Positions 32,611 through 39,594 of a stretch of 39,594 bases of DNA are shown piece by piece. Position numbers and translations under genes: made by a program. Each line of letters opens with the position of its first letter. The stretch's first letter is position 1. Origin of the DNA: Flavobacteriaceae bacterium (GTDB lineage Bacteria > Bacteroidota > Bacteroidia > Flavobacteriales > Flavobacteriaceae); contig CANHRI010000024.1 of the NCBI GenBank assembly GCA_947463515.1, forward strand, positions 1-39,594. Direction: 5' to 3'. Below the pieces are notes generated by a model. It was not told where the DNA came from and ran no database searches. It saw only the letters and a program-made list of their open reading frames with translations.

Positions 32611-34368
32611 TTATTGAATTTCGAGTTCATAAGGAACGCGTGCCATGACGCCTCGTTGACGAGCCAGCACTTGAATGCGTTGGAATACGGCATAATTTTC
32701 AGCCCCCATGGTTTCTTTTAACAACGATTCCCGACTTTGAATGAGTCCCATTTCTTCAAAAAAGGCAAAGACTTCGCGTTCGTATTCTGGGAATTCTTGG
32801 GTACGGTATTTTTTAATTTTAGCCAATTTGGCGGCTTCGGCTAGGGCTTCATCCATCCCGCCAATAGCATCGACCAAACCAATTTTAATCGCATCTGCTC
32901 CGCTCCATACGCGTCCTTGACCGATGGCGTCTACTTGGGCAGGGGTTAATTTTCGCCCGTCGGATACCCGTTTTACAAACGTAGCATACACCCGTTCCAC
33001 ACCTTTTTGTGTTACGGCTCGGAAACTTTCATCCATCGGGCGAAACGGACTATAGCCGTTGGCTTGTGCGTTGGTTTGTACTTGATCTACGGTAAGGCCA
33101 ATACGTTGGCTTAATTCGGCAAAATTGGGAATCACGCCAAAAACGCCAATCGATCCAGTAATGGTCGTTTCTTCGGCAAAGATTTTATTTGCATTACAAG
33201 CAATGTAATACCCTCCTGAAGCGGCATAATTCCCCATCGAAACGACAACGGGTTTTACCTTCTTAGTGAGTTCAATTTCACGCCAAATCAAGTCCGAAGT
33301 CAAAGCATTCCCCCCGGGACTGTCTACGCGTAATACGATCGCTTTTACATCTTCATCGCGACGAGCGGCGCGAATAGCTCTGCGCATGGCGCCATCACCG
33401 ATGATATTGACGTCGCCTTCCCCTTCTGCAATTTCTCCTTGCGCATAAATCACTGCAATTTTATCGGAACTTTCCAAATCCATCGCCGAGGTTGCATTGG
33501 CTTCAGCATAATCAACAATCGAAACCGTATTGTATCCCGTATCTTTTTCAACATCCAGCGCTTTACGAATGACATCGTGGTAATGGTCTTCGTAAGTAAT
33601 GCCATCAATTAACCGGCTGGCTTTGGCCATTTCTGGAGTTCGGGCACCTAAATTATTTGCGATGGCATTCAATTGTTCGACCGAGAGTTTACGACTGGCA
33701 CTAATGTCTTTCAACATAGACGTCCAAAGCGAATGAATCAATTGATTGGTTTGCTCACGGTTGGCCTCACTCATTTTTTCCTCCAAAAATGGTTCCACCG
33801 CACTTTTGTATTTCCCGTGGCGAATTACTTCCATCTTCACACCCGATTTTTCTTGCATGTTTTTAAAGAACATCACTTCAGCTGAAAGTCCTTTAAAATC
33901 CATTTCCCCTACCGGATTGATATACACTTTATCGGCAACGGAAGCCAAGTAATAGTCTTTTTGCGAATACACGTCGGCATACGCATATACGAATTTCTCT
34001 GATTTTTTAAAATCGGTAAGGGCATCCCGCAACGCTTTGGTTTGCGCCATGCCTAAGGCTGAATTAGAATTGATAATTGAAATTCCTTTGATATCCGTAT
34101 CGCCTTTTGCATACGATAACGCATGGATAATGTCCATCAACCCGTCATGATTTTCGGTATATTGTCCGATATCGGTAAAGTTGATTTTCCCCGCATAATC
34201 GAGAGAAACTTTGGATAAATCCAGTTCGATGACTGAATTTGATTCCACCGCTACGGTTTCTTCATCCCCCCCAAATAGGGCTGCAATAAGGATGAGACCG
34301 AAAAACGAAATCATAAAAAACAGAAACAGTCCCACTAAGGTGGCCAACACATTACTTAAAAATCGCAT
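32611..34368 (-). CDS. sppA: Signal peptide peptidase SppA, double-domain form
   Basis: 585 residues, the length of the E. coli-type 67-kDa enzyme. One N-terminal membrane segment (about 8-32), then two S49-protease (ClpP-like) halves. Catalytic dyad across the halves: K188 in RHGKYKSAVEPF and S384 in NYAASGGYYIA, as in E. coli SppA. It degrades cleaved signal peptides in the inner membrane. Promoter unclear; divergent from folK-dNK across a 135-base gap. Confidence 0.96.
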   Translation of the reverse strand: MRFLSNVLATLVGLFLFFMISFFGLILIAALFGGDEETVAVESNSVIELDLSKVSLDYAGKINFTDIGQYTENHDGLMDIIHALSYAKGDTDIKGISIINSNSALGMAQTKALRDALTDFKKSEKFVYAYADVYSQKDYYLASVADKVYINPVGEMDFKGLSAEVMFFKNMQEKSGVKMEVIRHGKYKSAVEPFLEEKMSEANREQTNQLIHSLWTSMLKDISASRKLSVEQLNAIANNLGARTPEMAKASRLIDGITYEDHYHDVIRKALDVEKDTGYNTVSIVDYAEANATSAMDLESSDKIAVIYAQGEIAEGEGDVNIIGDGAMRRAIRAARRDEDVKAIVLRVDSPGGNALTSDLIWREIELTKKVKPVVVSMGNYAASGGYYIACNANKIFAEETTITGSIGVFGVIPNFAELSQRIGLTVDQVQTNAQANGYSPFRPMDESFRAVTQKGVERVYATFVKRVSDGRKLTPAQVDAIGQGRVWSGADAIKIGLVDAIGGMDEALAEAAKLAKIKKYRTQEFPEYEREVFAFFEEMGLIQSRESLLKETMGAENYAVFQRIQVLARQRGVMARVPYELEIQ

Positions 34369-34503
34369 AACTTTTTTTTTCTAATTAGTTATCAAAGCAT
34401 TGAAAATGTTACGTTTTGTTTTCTTTAATTTTTAAAGAAATAGTTATCAACACAGACGGCAAAAATAAGTTAATCTGACTAACTTTTACTTATTTTGCGC
34501 TTC

Positions 34504-35640
34504 ATGAATGCACAACACACTCTTGTCATCGCTTTAGGAACCAATATGGGGAACAAACCCGAGAATTTGGTGCAATGTGTGGCGCAAATCCATCAGGAGA
34601 TTGCCACGGTTGTCGCTATTTCATCTATGTATGAAAGTGATTCTTGGGGATTTGAAAGCGCCTCTTTTTTCAATTGTGTGCTTGTGGCCCATTCGTATAA
34701 ATCGCCACAAAAATTATTGAAAGCATTTCAACGGTTGGAGCAAACGATGGGGCGAAAGGCAAAATCAACCTCGGGGTATCAAGACCGCATCATCGATATC
34801 GATATAATCAGTTACGATGAGGAGTGTTTCACTTCCGAAACCTTGATTTTACCCCATCCGCATTTGACGGATCGTTTGTTTGTATTGCGCCCTTTGCAGG
34901 AAGTGCTCCCGTATTGGAAAGACCCACGCACGGGAACTTCGGTAATAGCTTTACTTAATGCATGCTCCGACAAGGGACGATGCGAGCGGGTGGGTTCGAT
35001 GCCTCAACCCTTGGCAAAAATTACCTTAGACAAGTTTAACTACATTGCCATCGAAGGGAACATCGGTGCTGGGAAAACCACGTTGGCTTCCAAAATTGCA
35101 GCGGATTTTAATGGGAAAACGGTCTACGAACGCTTTGCCGATAATCCGTTTTTACCTAAATTTTACAAAGACCAAAGTCGGTACGCTTTTCCGTTAGAAA
35201 TGTCATTTTTGGCCGATCGCTATCAACAAATTTCCGACGACCTTTCGCAATTTGACTTGTTCAAAGATTTTATCGTAGCCGATTACCATATTTTTAAGTC
35301 GCTTATTTTCGCCAAGGTCACGCTAGCCGATGACGAATATCGATTGTACAAAACCCTTTTTGACATCATTTATAAAGAAATGCCTAAGCCTGATTTGTAC
35401 ATTTATTTGTATCAAAATACGGAGCGTTTGTTGGCGAATATCCGTAAGCGGGGGCGCAGTTATGAGCAAGAAATTCCCGCCGATTATTTGGAGCGAATCA
35501 ACAGTGGGTACTTGGATTTTATCAAGACGCAACAAGGTCTTAATGTATTGGTCATTGATGTTTCTGAACTGGATTTTGTAAAACATCAATCGGACTACGT
35601 TTTTATTCTCGATAAAATTCAGGAAAGTTTATCGCTTTAA
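34504..35640 (+). CDS. Fusion: FolK (HPPK) plus deoxynucleoside kinase
   Basis: 378 residues from ATG at 34504; a TTG three codons upstream is rejected. Part 1 (about 5-160) is HPPK: ALGTNMGNKPENL, SMYESDSWGF, GYQDRIIDIDI (catalytic DxD) and LPHPHLTDRLFVLRPL. Part 2 (about 178-378) is a deoxynucleoside kinase: P-loop EGNIGAGKT (184-192), YERF (208-211), DRYQQ (238-242) and lid RKRGRSYEQ (314-322). HPPK makes dihydropterin diphosphate for folate; dNK phosphorylates deoxynucleosides for DNA. The fusion unites dihydrofolate and nucleotide metabolism and, as far as I recall, is common in flavobacteria. Its 3' end overlaps the convergent T9SS gene by 12 bases. Confidence 0.95.
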   Translation: MNAQHTLVIALGTNMGNKPENLVQCVAQIHQEIATVVAISSMYESDSWGFESASFFNCVLVAHSYKSPQKLLKAFQRLEQTMGRKAKSTSGYQDRIIDIDIISYDEECFTSETLILPHPHLTDRLFVLRPLQEVLPYWKDPRTGTSVIALLNACSDKGRCERVGSMPQPLAKITLDKFNYIAIEGNIGAGKTTLASKIAADFNGKTVYERFADNPFLPKFYKDQSRYAFPLEMSFLADRYQQISDDLSQFDLFKDFIVADYHIFKSLIFAKVTLADDEYRLYKTLFDIIYKEMPKPDLYIYLYQNTERLLANIRKRGRSYEQEIPADYLERINSGYLDFIKTQQGLNVLVIDVSELDFVKHQSDYVFILDKIQESLSL

Positions 35641-37653
35641 ACTAAAATGGCCCAATTGAGGCGTAGCGGATTCATTCGCTTGAAAGCGAAACCAATAATC
35701 ATCTGCGGGGGCCAGCTGACCATTGAAAAGCCCATCCCAAGCGGGCGTATTGGCATCCAAGGCTTTTACTATTCTTCCAAAACAATCAAAAATAACAATA
35801 GCGGTTTGGGCATTCCATTCAAGTCCTTTAGGAGTCCATAAATCGTTGATGCCATCACCATTAGGGGTAAAAAAGGAGCTAAAAAAAGTGGCATTAAAAG
35901 GATAGACTACCAATCCACAGCCATGTATTTCACGAACCGTTGCTACATAATTCCCTCCCGTAGGTAAGGTAAAAAATGGAGTCTCTTGAAAAGTCAAACC
36001 GTCAATGCTGTATTCATAATCTCCGGGATTGACCGTGAACAGGCTAACTTCTAAGCCATTAACCAAAACGGAAGCAATTTGAGGAACAAAGTAGGTGTTG
36101 ACGGTAAAGGTTTTGCTGTCTGTGCACCCTTCAGGAGTCGTTACCGTTACTGTGTAGGTTCCCGCTTGAGAAACCGTAATCGCGTTGGAAGTACTCCCAT
36201 TAGACCACACATACGCTCCATTGGGAAAAGATACACTAAGGGTACCTGATTGATTTTCACACCATTCCAAGATTTCGTCATTCCCCAAGTCGGGACTCGA
36301 AAACAAGGGTATGGAAATAGGGATTCGTCCAGAGCGACAGCCGTTGTTGTCGGCCTCTACATAATACACGGTTGCATTAGTTAGTGGTGGCGTCGAAAAT
36401 GTTGCGCCCGTAGCCAAAGCAATTGTAGTGGTGGGGTCGTCATACCAGCGAAGAATCCCAGCCGTTGTGGTGGCGCTCAAAAGTTGCGAATTTCCAGCAC
36501 AGGCCGTAGTTGTGGCTCCAACCGTGACTATGGGAACATCTCGTATCAAAGCTACCAAAGGCGTTCGTGGGGTGTTGGGACAATCAACCAAAGCGGCAAA
36601 ATAAACCGTTGTTGACGCTAAAACTGGGGTGGTAAATGACGGTCCCGAAGCAATAGGTGTTCCCCCAACCGCACTTGTATACCAGGCAATCGGATTTCCA
36701 GAAGCATTGACCGAAAGGGTTACACTTCCCGGGCCACAAGATTCTCCTTCGGTGATACTATTGATTTGTACCATATATACAGAGGTGCTCGTAGATAATT
36801 GCAGTATTGGATCATTGGGCATTCCACCAAATTCGACAATATACCCTTGAGGCTGATAGGGTCCGCTTGGTTCTCCTGTATTGGATAAATCATTCCAAGA
36901 ACCTGGAATACCTATACCTGGCGCGGTGATATGCGCATAATCTTCATTTCCCATATTGTTGGGTTCCCCTGAATTCCAAAAAGCATAGGAGAGTAAAGTT
37001 CCCATTTCAGGTCCCGACATCCAGCGCCATTGCCCTTCAATTTGTTGGTCGCTTGCGCCAATCCAACCCGTTCCCGAAGCTTGATTTCCTGCAAATGTTG
37101 CTTCTTCGGCTGAGGTAAGCGTAGCCAAATACCCTTGTAGTCCAAAATAGTTGCTGGCAGCGGCCAACGTTAGTGCATCGTTCCAAGTAATCCCCACGTT
37201 GGGCACAAAAAGATAGTAATGTCCCGTAGAGGGTAGATAATTGGCATCACCAACCGCAATGGCAAAGGTTCGTGTTCCCGAAGGAGCAGGATGGTTACTT
37301 TGATACACAACCCCTAAAATGGCGGCTTGAAATTCGGCGTAGGTAGGTTGACTAGTAATTCCGGTAAGGGTAAGTTTTCCGGCAGCGGTATCCCACGAAC
37401 TGCTGATGTTGGGGTGAACTCCCGTAAGAAACAAAATATCTTGCCCTGCGACATAGGCTCCCGAAATTTGCACCGTCACTTGTTGGGTTCCCGTATCATC
37501 GGGGTCGATAAAAGACATGGAGGTAGCAATAGGAAGGGCCGTGCCGGGGCAATAGGCTTGATTGCCGGTGGCTTGTAATATCGGAGCAACATTGGAAGTT
37601 TGCGCCCCAAGAGTATAACTAAGGAACAAAAAAAGTACGAGTAGGCGACACAT
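35629..37653 (-). CDS. T9SS-exported lectin-like protein with CHU_C-type domain
   Basis: 674 residues. Short signal peptide (MCRLLVLFLFLSYTLGAQ); a beta domain (about 20-135, resembling a cadherin-like repeat, SFIDPDDTGTQQVTVQISGAY); a C-type-lectin-like domain (about 145-277: GHYYLFVPNVGITWNDAL, GYLATLTSAEEATF, GWIGASDQ, WRWMSGPE, FWNSGEPNN, EDYAHI) without the usual disulfide cysteines; Ig-like repeats (about 300-560) with CGPGSVTLSV and CAGNSQLL; and a gliding-motility-associated C-terminal CHU_C/T9SS type B domain (FFTPNGDGINDLWTPKGL ... PADDYWFRFQ). Secreted and probably cell-surface attached; may bind carbohydrate. TrmH gene ends 4 bases before it, so it is in that unit. Confidence 0.9.
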   Translation of the reverse strand: MCRLLVLFLFLSYTLGAQTSNVAPILQATGNQAYCPGTALPIATSMSFIDPDDTGTQQVTVQISGAYVAGQDILFLTGVHPNISSSWDTAAGKLTLTGITSQPTYAEFQAAILGVVYQSNHPAPSGTRTFAIAVGDANYLPSTGHYYLFVPNVGITWNDALTLAAASNYFGLQGYLATLTSAEEATFAGNQASGTGWIGASDQQIEGQWRWMSGPEMGTLLSYAFWNSGEPNNMGNEDYAHITAPGIGIPGSWNDLSNTGEPSGPYQPQGYIVEFGGMPNDPILQLSTSTSVYMVQINSITEGESCGPGSVTLSVNASGNPIAWYTSAVGGTPIASGPSFTTPVLASTTVYFAALVDCPNTPRTPLVALIRDVPIVTVGATTTACAGNSQLLSATTTAGILRWYDDPTTTIALATGATFSTPPLTNATVYYVEADNNGCRSGRIPISIPLFSSPDLGNDEILEWCENQSGTLSVSFPNGAYVWSNGSTSNAITVSQAGTYTVTVTTPEGCTDSKTFTVNTYFVPQIASVLVNGLEVSLFTVNPGDYEYSIDGLTFQETPFFTLPTGGNYVATVREIHGCGLVVYPFNATFFSSFFTPNGDGINDLWTPKGLEWNAQTAIVIFDCFGRIVKALDANTPAWDGLFNGQLAPADDYWFRFQANESATPQLGHFSLKR

Positions 37654-37657
37654 ACGA

Positions 37658-38188
37658 TTATTGTTTCATTTTTTGAAAAATATCCCAAACCACGATCCCA
37701 GTACTTACGGCAATATTGAGAGAATGTTTGGTGCCCAATTGGGGAATTTCAATACAACCCTCGCATTGTTCAATGGCTTTTTGTGATACACCGTAAACTT
37801 CGTTTCCAAAGATTAAAGCATAACGTTCGTTCGATTGTGGGTGAAAGGAATTTAGGAATGTAGCCCCTTCAACTTGCTCGACAGCATAAATTTTCCAGCC
37901 TTCGTGTTGGAGCTTTTCAATTGCGGTTCCCACTTCTTTTTGGTATTCCCAGGCTACTGTTTCGGTGGCACCTAAGGCCGTTTTTTGAATTTCTTTATGC
38001 GGTGGGGTAGCTGTAATGCCACAGAGGTAAATTTTTTCAATCAAAAAGGCATCAGCGGTTCGAAAAACGGAACCGATATTGTGGAGACTCCGTATGTCGT
38101 CAAGGATTAGAATTACAGGTGTTTTTGCAGCCGATTTAAAGTCGGCTACTGTTTTTCGTTCTAGTTCGTTATTGGCTAATTTTCGCAT
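37658..38188 (-). CDS. TrmH/SpoU-family RNA 2'-O-methyltransferase
   Basis: 176 residues. SPOUT knot motifs in order: LDDIRSLHNIGSVFRTADAF (29-48; N/R of motif 1), ALIFGNEVYGVSQ (motif 2, GNExxG) and HSLNIAVSTGIVVWDIF (motif 3, SLN 156-158). Uses S-adenosylmethionine to methylate ribose 2'-OH of tRNA or rRNA; the specific nucleotide is not decided from sequence. There is no extra N-terminal substrate-binding domain. It is the first gene of a unit with the T9SS lectin protein and is probably driven by the -7 box at 38193. Confidence 0.93.
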   Translation of the reverse strand: MRKLANNELERKTVADFKSAAKTPVILILDDIRSLHNIGSVFRTADAFLIEKIYLCGITATPPHKEIQKTALGATETVAWEYQKEVGTAIEKLQHEGWKIYAVEQVEGATFLNSFHPQSNERYALIFGNEVYGVSQKAIEQCEGCIEIPQLGTKHSLNIAVSTGIVVWDIFQKMKQ

Positions 38189-38192
38189 GGTA

Positions 38193-38200
38193 CAAAAATA
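38193..38200 (-). promoter_or_regulatory. Candidate -7 box of trmH-T9SS unit
   Basis: TATTTTTG on the minus strand ends 4 bases before the trmH ATG and overlaps the T-tract of the preceding terminator. No -33 TTG seen. Confidence 0.3.
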
Positions 38201-38225
38201 AAAAAAGCTCCAGAAAGGAGCTTTT
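38194..38225 (-). terminator. Terminator of DUF1573 gene
   Basis: 9-bp stem AAAAGCTCC (38203-38211) / GGAGCTTTT (38217-38225), 5-base loop, A-tract at its left end giving a T-run on the minus strand. Confidence 0.88.
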
Positions 38226-38244
38226 ATCGTTTCATAAAGTATTA

Positions 38245-38712
38245 TTAACTTTTTACAGGTGCCGTTCCTTCGGGTTGTGGGGCTTGAAGTACATTTCCTT
38301 TAATGGTGAGTACTTTAATTTCATTACCCACTGCGTTGGAACGCACGGTTACATTTTTGGTGAATTGGCCTACACGGTCAGTCGCATAACGAACCCCAAT
38401 AACACCGCGTTGTCCGGGTTGAATCGGATCTTTGGGGGTTGTAGGCACTGTACAACCGCAAGAGCCCTGTGCACTTTCAATAATTAAAGGCTTGTTGCCC
38501 GTGTTGACAAAAACAAATTCACGATTACCATCGGCATTGTGAGGAATCGTTCCGTAATCAATTGTTTCATTTTCGAAGGTGATTTGCGGACCATCCACTT
38601 TTTGAGCCGGTTGTGTAGGTTGAGGTGTTGCCGGTTTTGCATTCGCGTTGGGCGTTTGTGCATGGGTCACTCCCATAATCGACAAAGCAGCTACTAAAAG
38701 TATTTTTTTCAT
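38245..38712 (-). CDS. DUF1573 periplasmic Ig-like protein
   Basis: 155 residues. Signal peptide MKKILLVAALSIMGVTHAQ, a proline/threonine/glutamine-rich linker (about 20-40), then one DUF1573 (ASH/PapD-like) domain: FENETIDYGTIPHNADGNREFVFVNTGNKPLII, a GSCGCTVP motif with two cysteines at one end of the fold and FTKNVTVRSNAVG. Common in Bacteroidota and secreted to the periplasm or cell surface; function unknown. Own -7 box and own terminator. Confidence 0.9.
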   Translation of the reverse strand: MKKILLVAALSIMGVTHAQTPNANAKPATPQPTQPAQKVDGPQITFENETIDYGTIPHNADGNREFVFVNTGNKPLIIESAQGSCGCTVPTTPKDPIQPGQRGVIGVRYATDRVGQFTKNVTVRSNAVGNEIKVLTIKGNVLQAPQPEGTAPVKS

Positions 38713-38738
38713 CGTACAATGAATTTAAATTAGACAAG

Positions 38739-38746
38739 CAAAGCTA
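38739..38746 (-). promoter_or_regulatory. Candidate -7 box of DUF1573 gene
   Basis: TAGCTTTG on the minus strand, 26 bases before the ATG. A partner TTG lies too far upstream (31 bases), so only the -7 box is supported. Confidence 0.35.
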
Positions 38747-38857
38747 ACAAAAATTCGTAAACCTCTTGTTTTTTCTTCAAATTGTTAGGTGATTCATGCT
38801 TACGATTTGTGAAGAAATTAGCTATTTTCGTAGTTCCTAATTTTAAATGAAAACGAA

Positions 38858-39594
38858 GTGGCTACAAAAGAGAAAAGTTTCAAAGAAACCCCTTTGATGA
38901 AACAATACAACGAAATTAAGTCCAAGTATCCGGACGCTTGTTTATTGTTTCGTGTAGGTGATTTTTATGAAACTTTTGGCGAGGATGCCATTCGTGCTTC
39001 CAAAATATTGGGCATTATTTTGACCAAGCGAGGCAATGGGTCGGCTTCCGAAACAGCCTTAGCTGGATTTCCGCATCATTCCCTCAACACCTATTTGCCC
39101 AAATTGGTTAAGGCCGGACTTCGGGTGGCGATTTGCGATCAATTGGAAGATCCAAAAATGACGAAAACTATTGTAAAGCGAGGGGTCACTGAGTTGGTTA
39201 CACCAGGAGTCGCTTTAAATGATGAAGTGTTGCAAGCGAAATCCAATAACTTTCTAGCAGCCATTCATTTTGGAAAAAAAATACACGGGATTGCTTTTTT
39301 GGATGTGTCTACTGGGGAATTTCTCACGGCCCAAGGAAATGAAGAGTATCTAGATAAACTGTTGCAAAACTTTGCTCCTGCAGAGATTTTAGTTCCCAAA
39401 TACCAGAAAAAGCAATTTTCAGAAACCTTTGGAGAACACTATACTACTTTTTTTCTTGAGGATTGGATTTACAAAGCCGATTATGCTTTTGAAAAATTAA
39501 CCACCCATTTTCAAACCAATTCTTTAAAAGGTTTTGGTATTGAAGAGGTAACGGAAGGTATAGTTGCTTCGGGAGCCATATTGTATTATTTATC
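38858..39594 (+). CDS. mutS: MutS mismatch repair protein, 3' end beyond window
   Basis: Open from GTG at 38858 to the right edge; 245 residues visible. No in-frame ATG lies upstream before a stop, so GTG is the most likely start (gives M-A-T-K-E-K-S-F). MutS domain I has the mismatch-reading Phe-x-Glu motif FYE (36-38) in [14 protein letters not shown], then [10 protein letters not shown] and [23 protein letters not shown]. Binds mispaired DNA and recruits MutL. The frame extends beyond the window, so the truncation is a window-edge effect. Divergent from the DUF1573 gene. Confidence 0.95.
   Translation, partial: MATKEKSFKETPLMKQYNEIKSKYPDACLLFRVGDFYETFGEDAIRASKILGIILTKRGNGSASETALAGFPHHSLNTYLPKLVKAGLRVAICDQLEDPKMTKTIVKRGVTELVTPGVALNDEVLQAKSNNFLAAIHFGKKIHGIAFLDVSTGEFLTAQGNEEYLDKLLQNFAPAEILVPKYQKKQFSETFGEHYTTFFLEDWIYKADYAFEKLTTHFQTNSLKGFGIEEVTEGIVASGAILYYL

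Noticed and set aside
38858..39594. mutS as a truncated pseudogene
   Set aside because: The frame is open to the right edge with intact motif; the truncation is the window boundary.
1..39594. CRISPR array, insertion sequence, tRNA or rRNA gene
   Set aside because: I saw no regularly spaced repeats, transposase motifs, cloverleaf or conserved rRNA text in either strand.

Overview
The window is a stretch of ordinary chromosome from a member of the Bacteroidota, almost certainly Flavobacteriaceae (Flavobacterium-like). The evidence is several type IX secretion (T9SS) signatures (a PorG-like protein, one type A and one CHU_C-type sorting domain), a fused folK-deoxynucleoside kinase, DUF4403, DUF2797, bacterial GH3 and SIMPL proteins, low to moderate GC, almost no Shine-Dalgarno sequences, and repeated TAnnTTTG promoter boxes typical of this phylum. 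I see no CRISPR array, insertion sequence, prophage, tRNA or rRNA. Genes are packed tightly and many share operons.

Layout. 1-2118 (+): end of a cytochrome oxidase maturation block (Cys-less thioredoxin-like protein, SCO copper chaperone, DUF420 membrane protein, tiny CxxC membrane protein), running into a convergent DUF4403 lipoprotein. 3633-7036 (+): TolC and periplasmic adaptor of an efflux system, then tsaB. 7033-9536 (-): MscS channel, S4 pseudouridine synthase, glutamate racemase. 9597-16971 (-): envelope block with CBS protein and NAD kinase, then porG, uppS, bamA and two ompH/skp genes. 17064-18560 (+): pdxJ and an alpha/beta hydrolase. 18627-19445 (-): a codon-optimised T9SS-exported protein. 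19541-23617 (+): small holin-like membrane protein, then trigger factor, clpP and clpX (a protein-quality-control block), with a GC-rich non-coding element between tig and clpP. 23669-28384 (-): outer-membrane beta-barrel receptor, a 40-residue lipoprotein not annotated by length-limited ORF calling, GH3 adenylase-like protein, SIMPL protein. 28440-29234 (+): DUF2797. 29287-34368 (-): small beta-barrel, large AsmA-like protein, SppA protease. 34504-35640 (+): FolK-dNK fusion. 35629-38712 (-): T9SS lectin-like surface protein, TrmH methyltransferase, DUF1573 protein. 38858-end (+): 5' part of mutS.

How the genes fit together. The strongest theme is envelope biogenesis: BamA (beta-barrel insertion), Skp/OmpH chaperones, UppS (lipid carrier), PorG (T9SS), AsmA-like protein, MurI and SppA. 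A second theme is protein and RNA quality control (Tig-ClpP-ClpX, TsaB, pseudouridine synthase, TrmH).

I did not find a convincing undescribed multi-gene system. The observations most worth checking are the GC-rich structured element at about 21399-21560, a perfect 13-bp hairpin between clpP and clpX, the GIY-YIG-like pattern plus zinc cluster in the DUF2797 protein, the tiny lipoprotein translationally coupled to GH3, and promoters whose -7 box lies almost on the start codon. All functional names come from reading motifs and from family knowledge; no database search was run.
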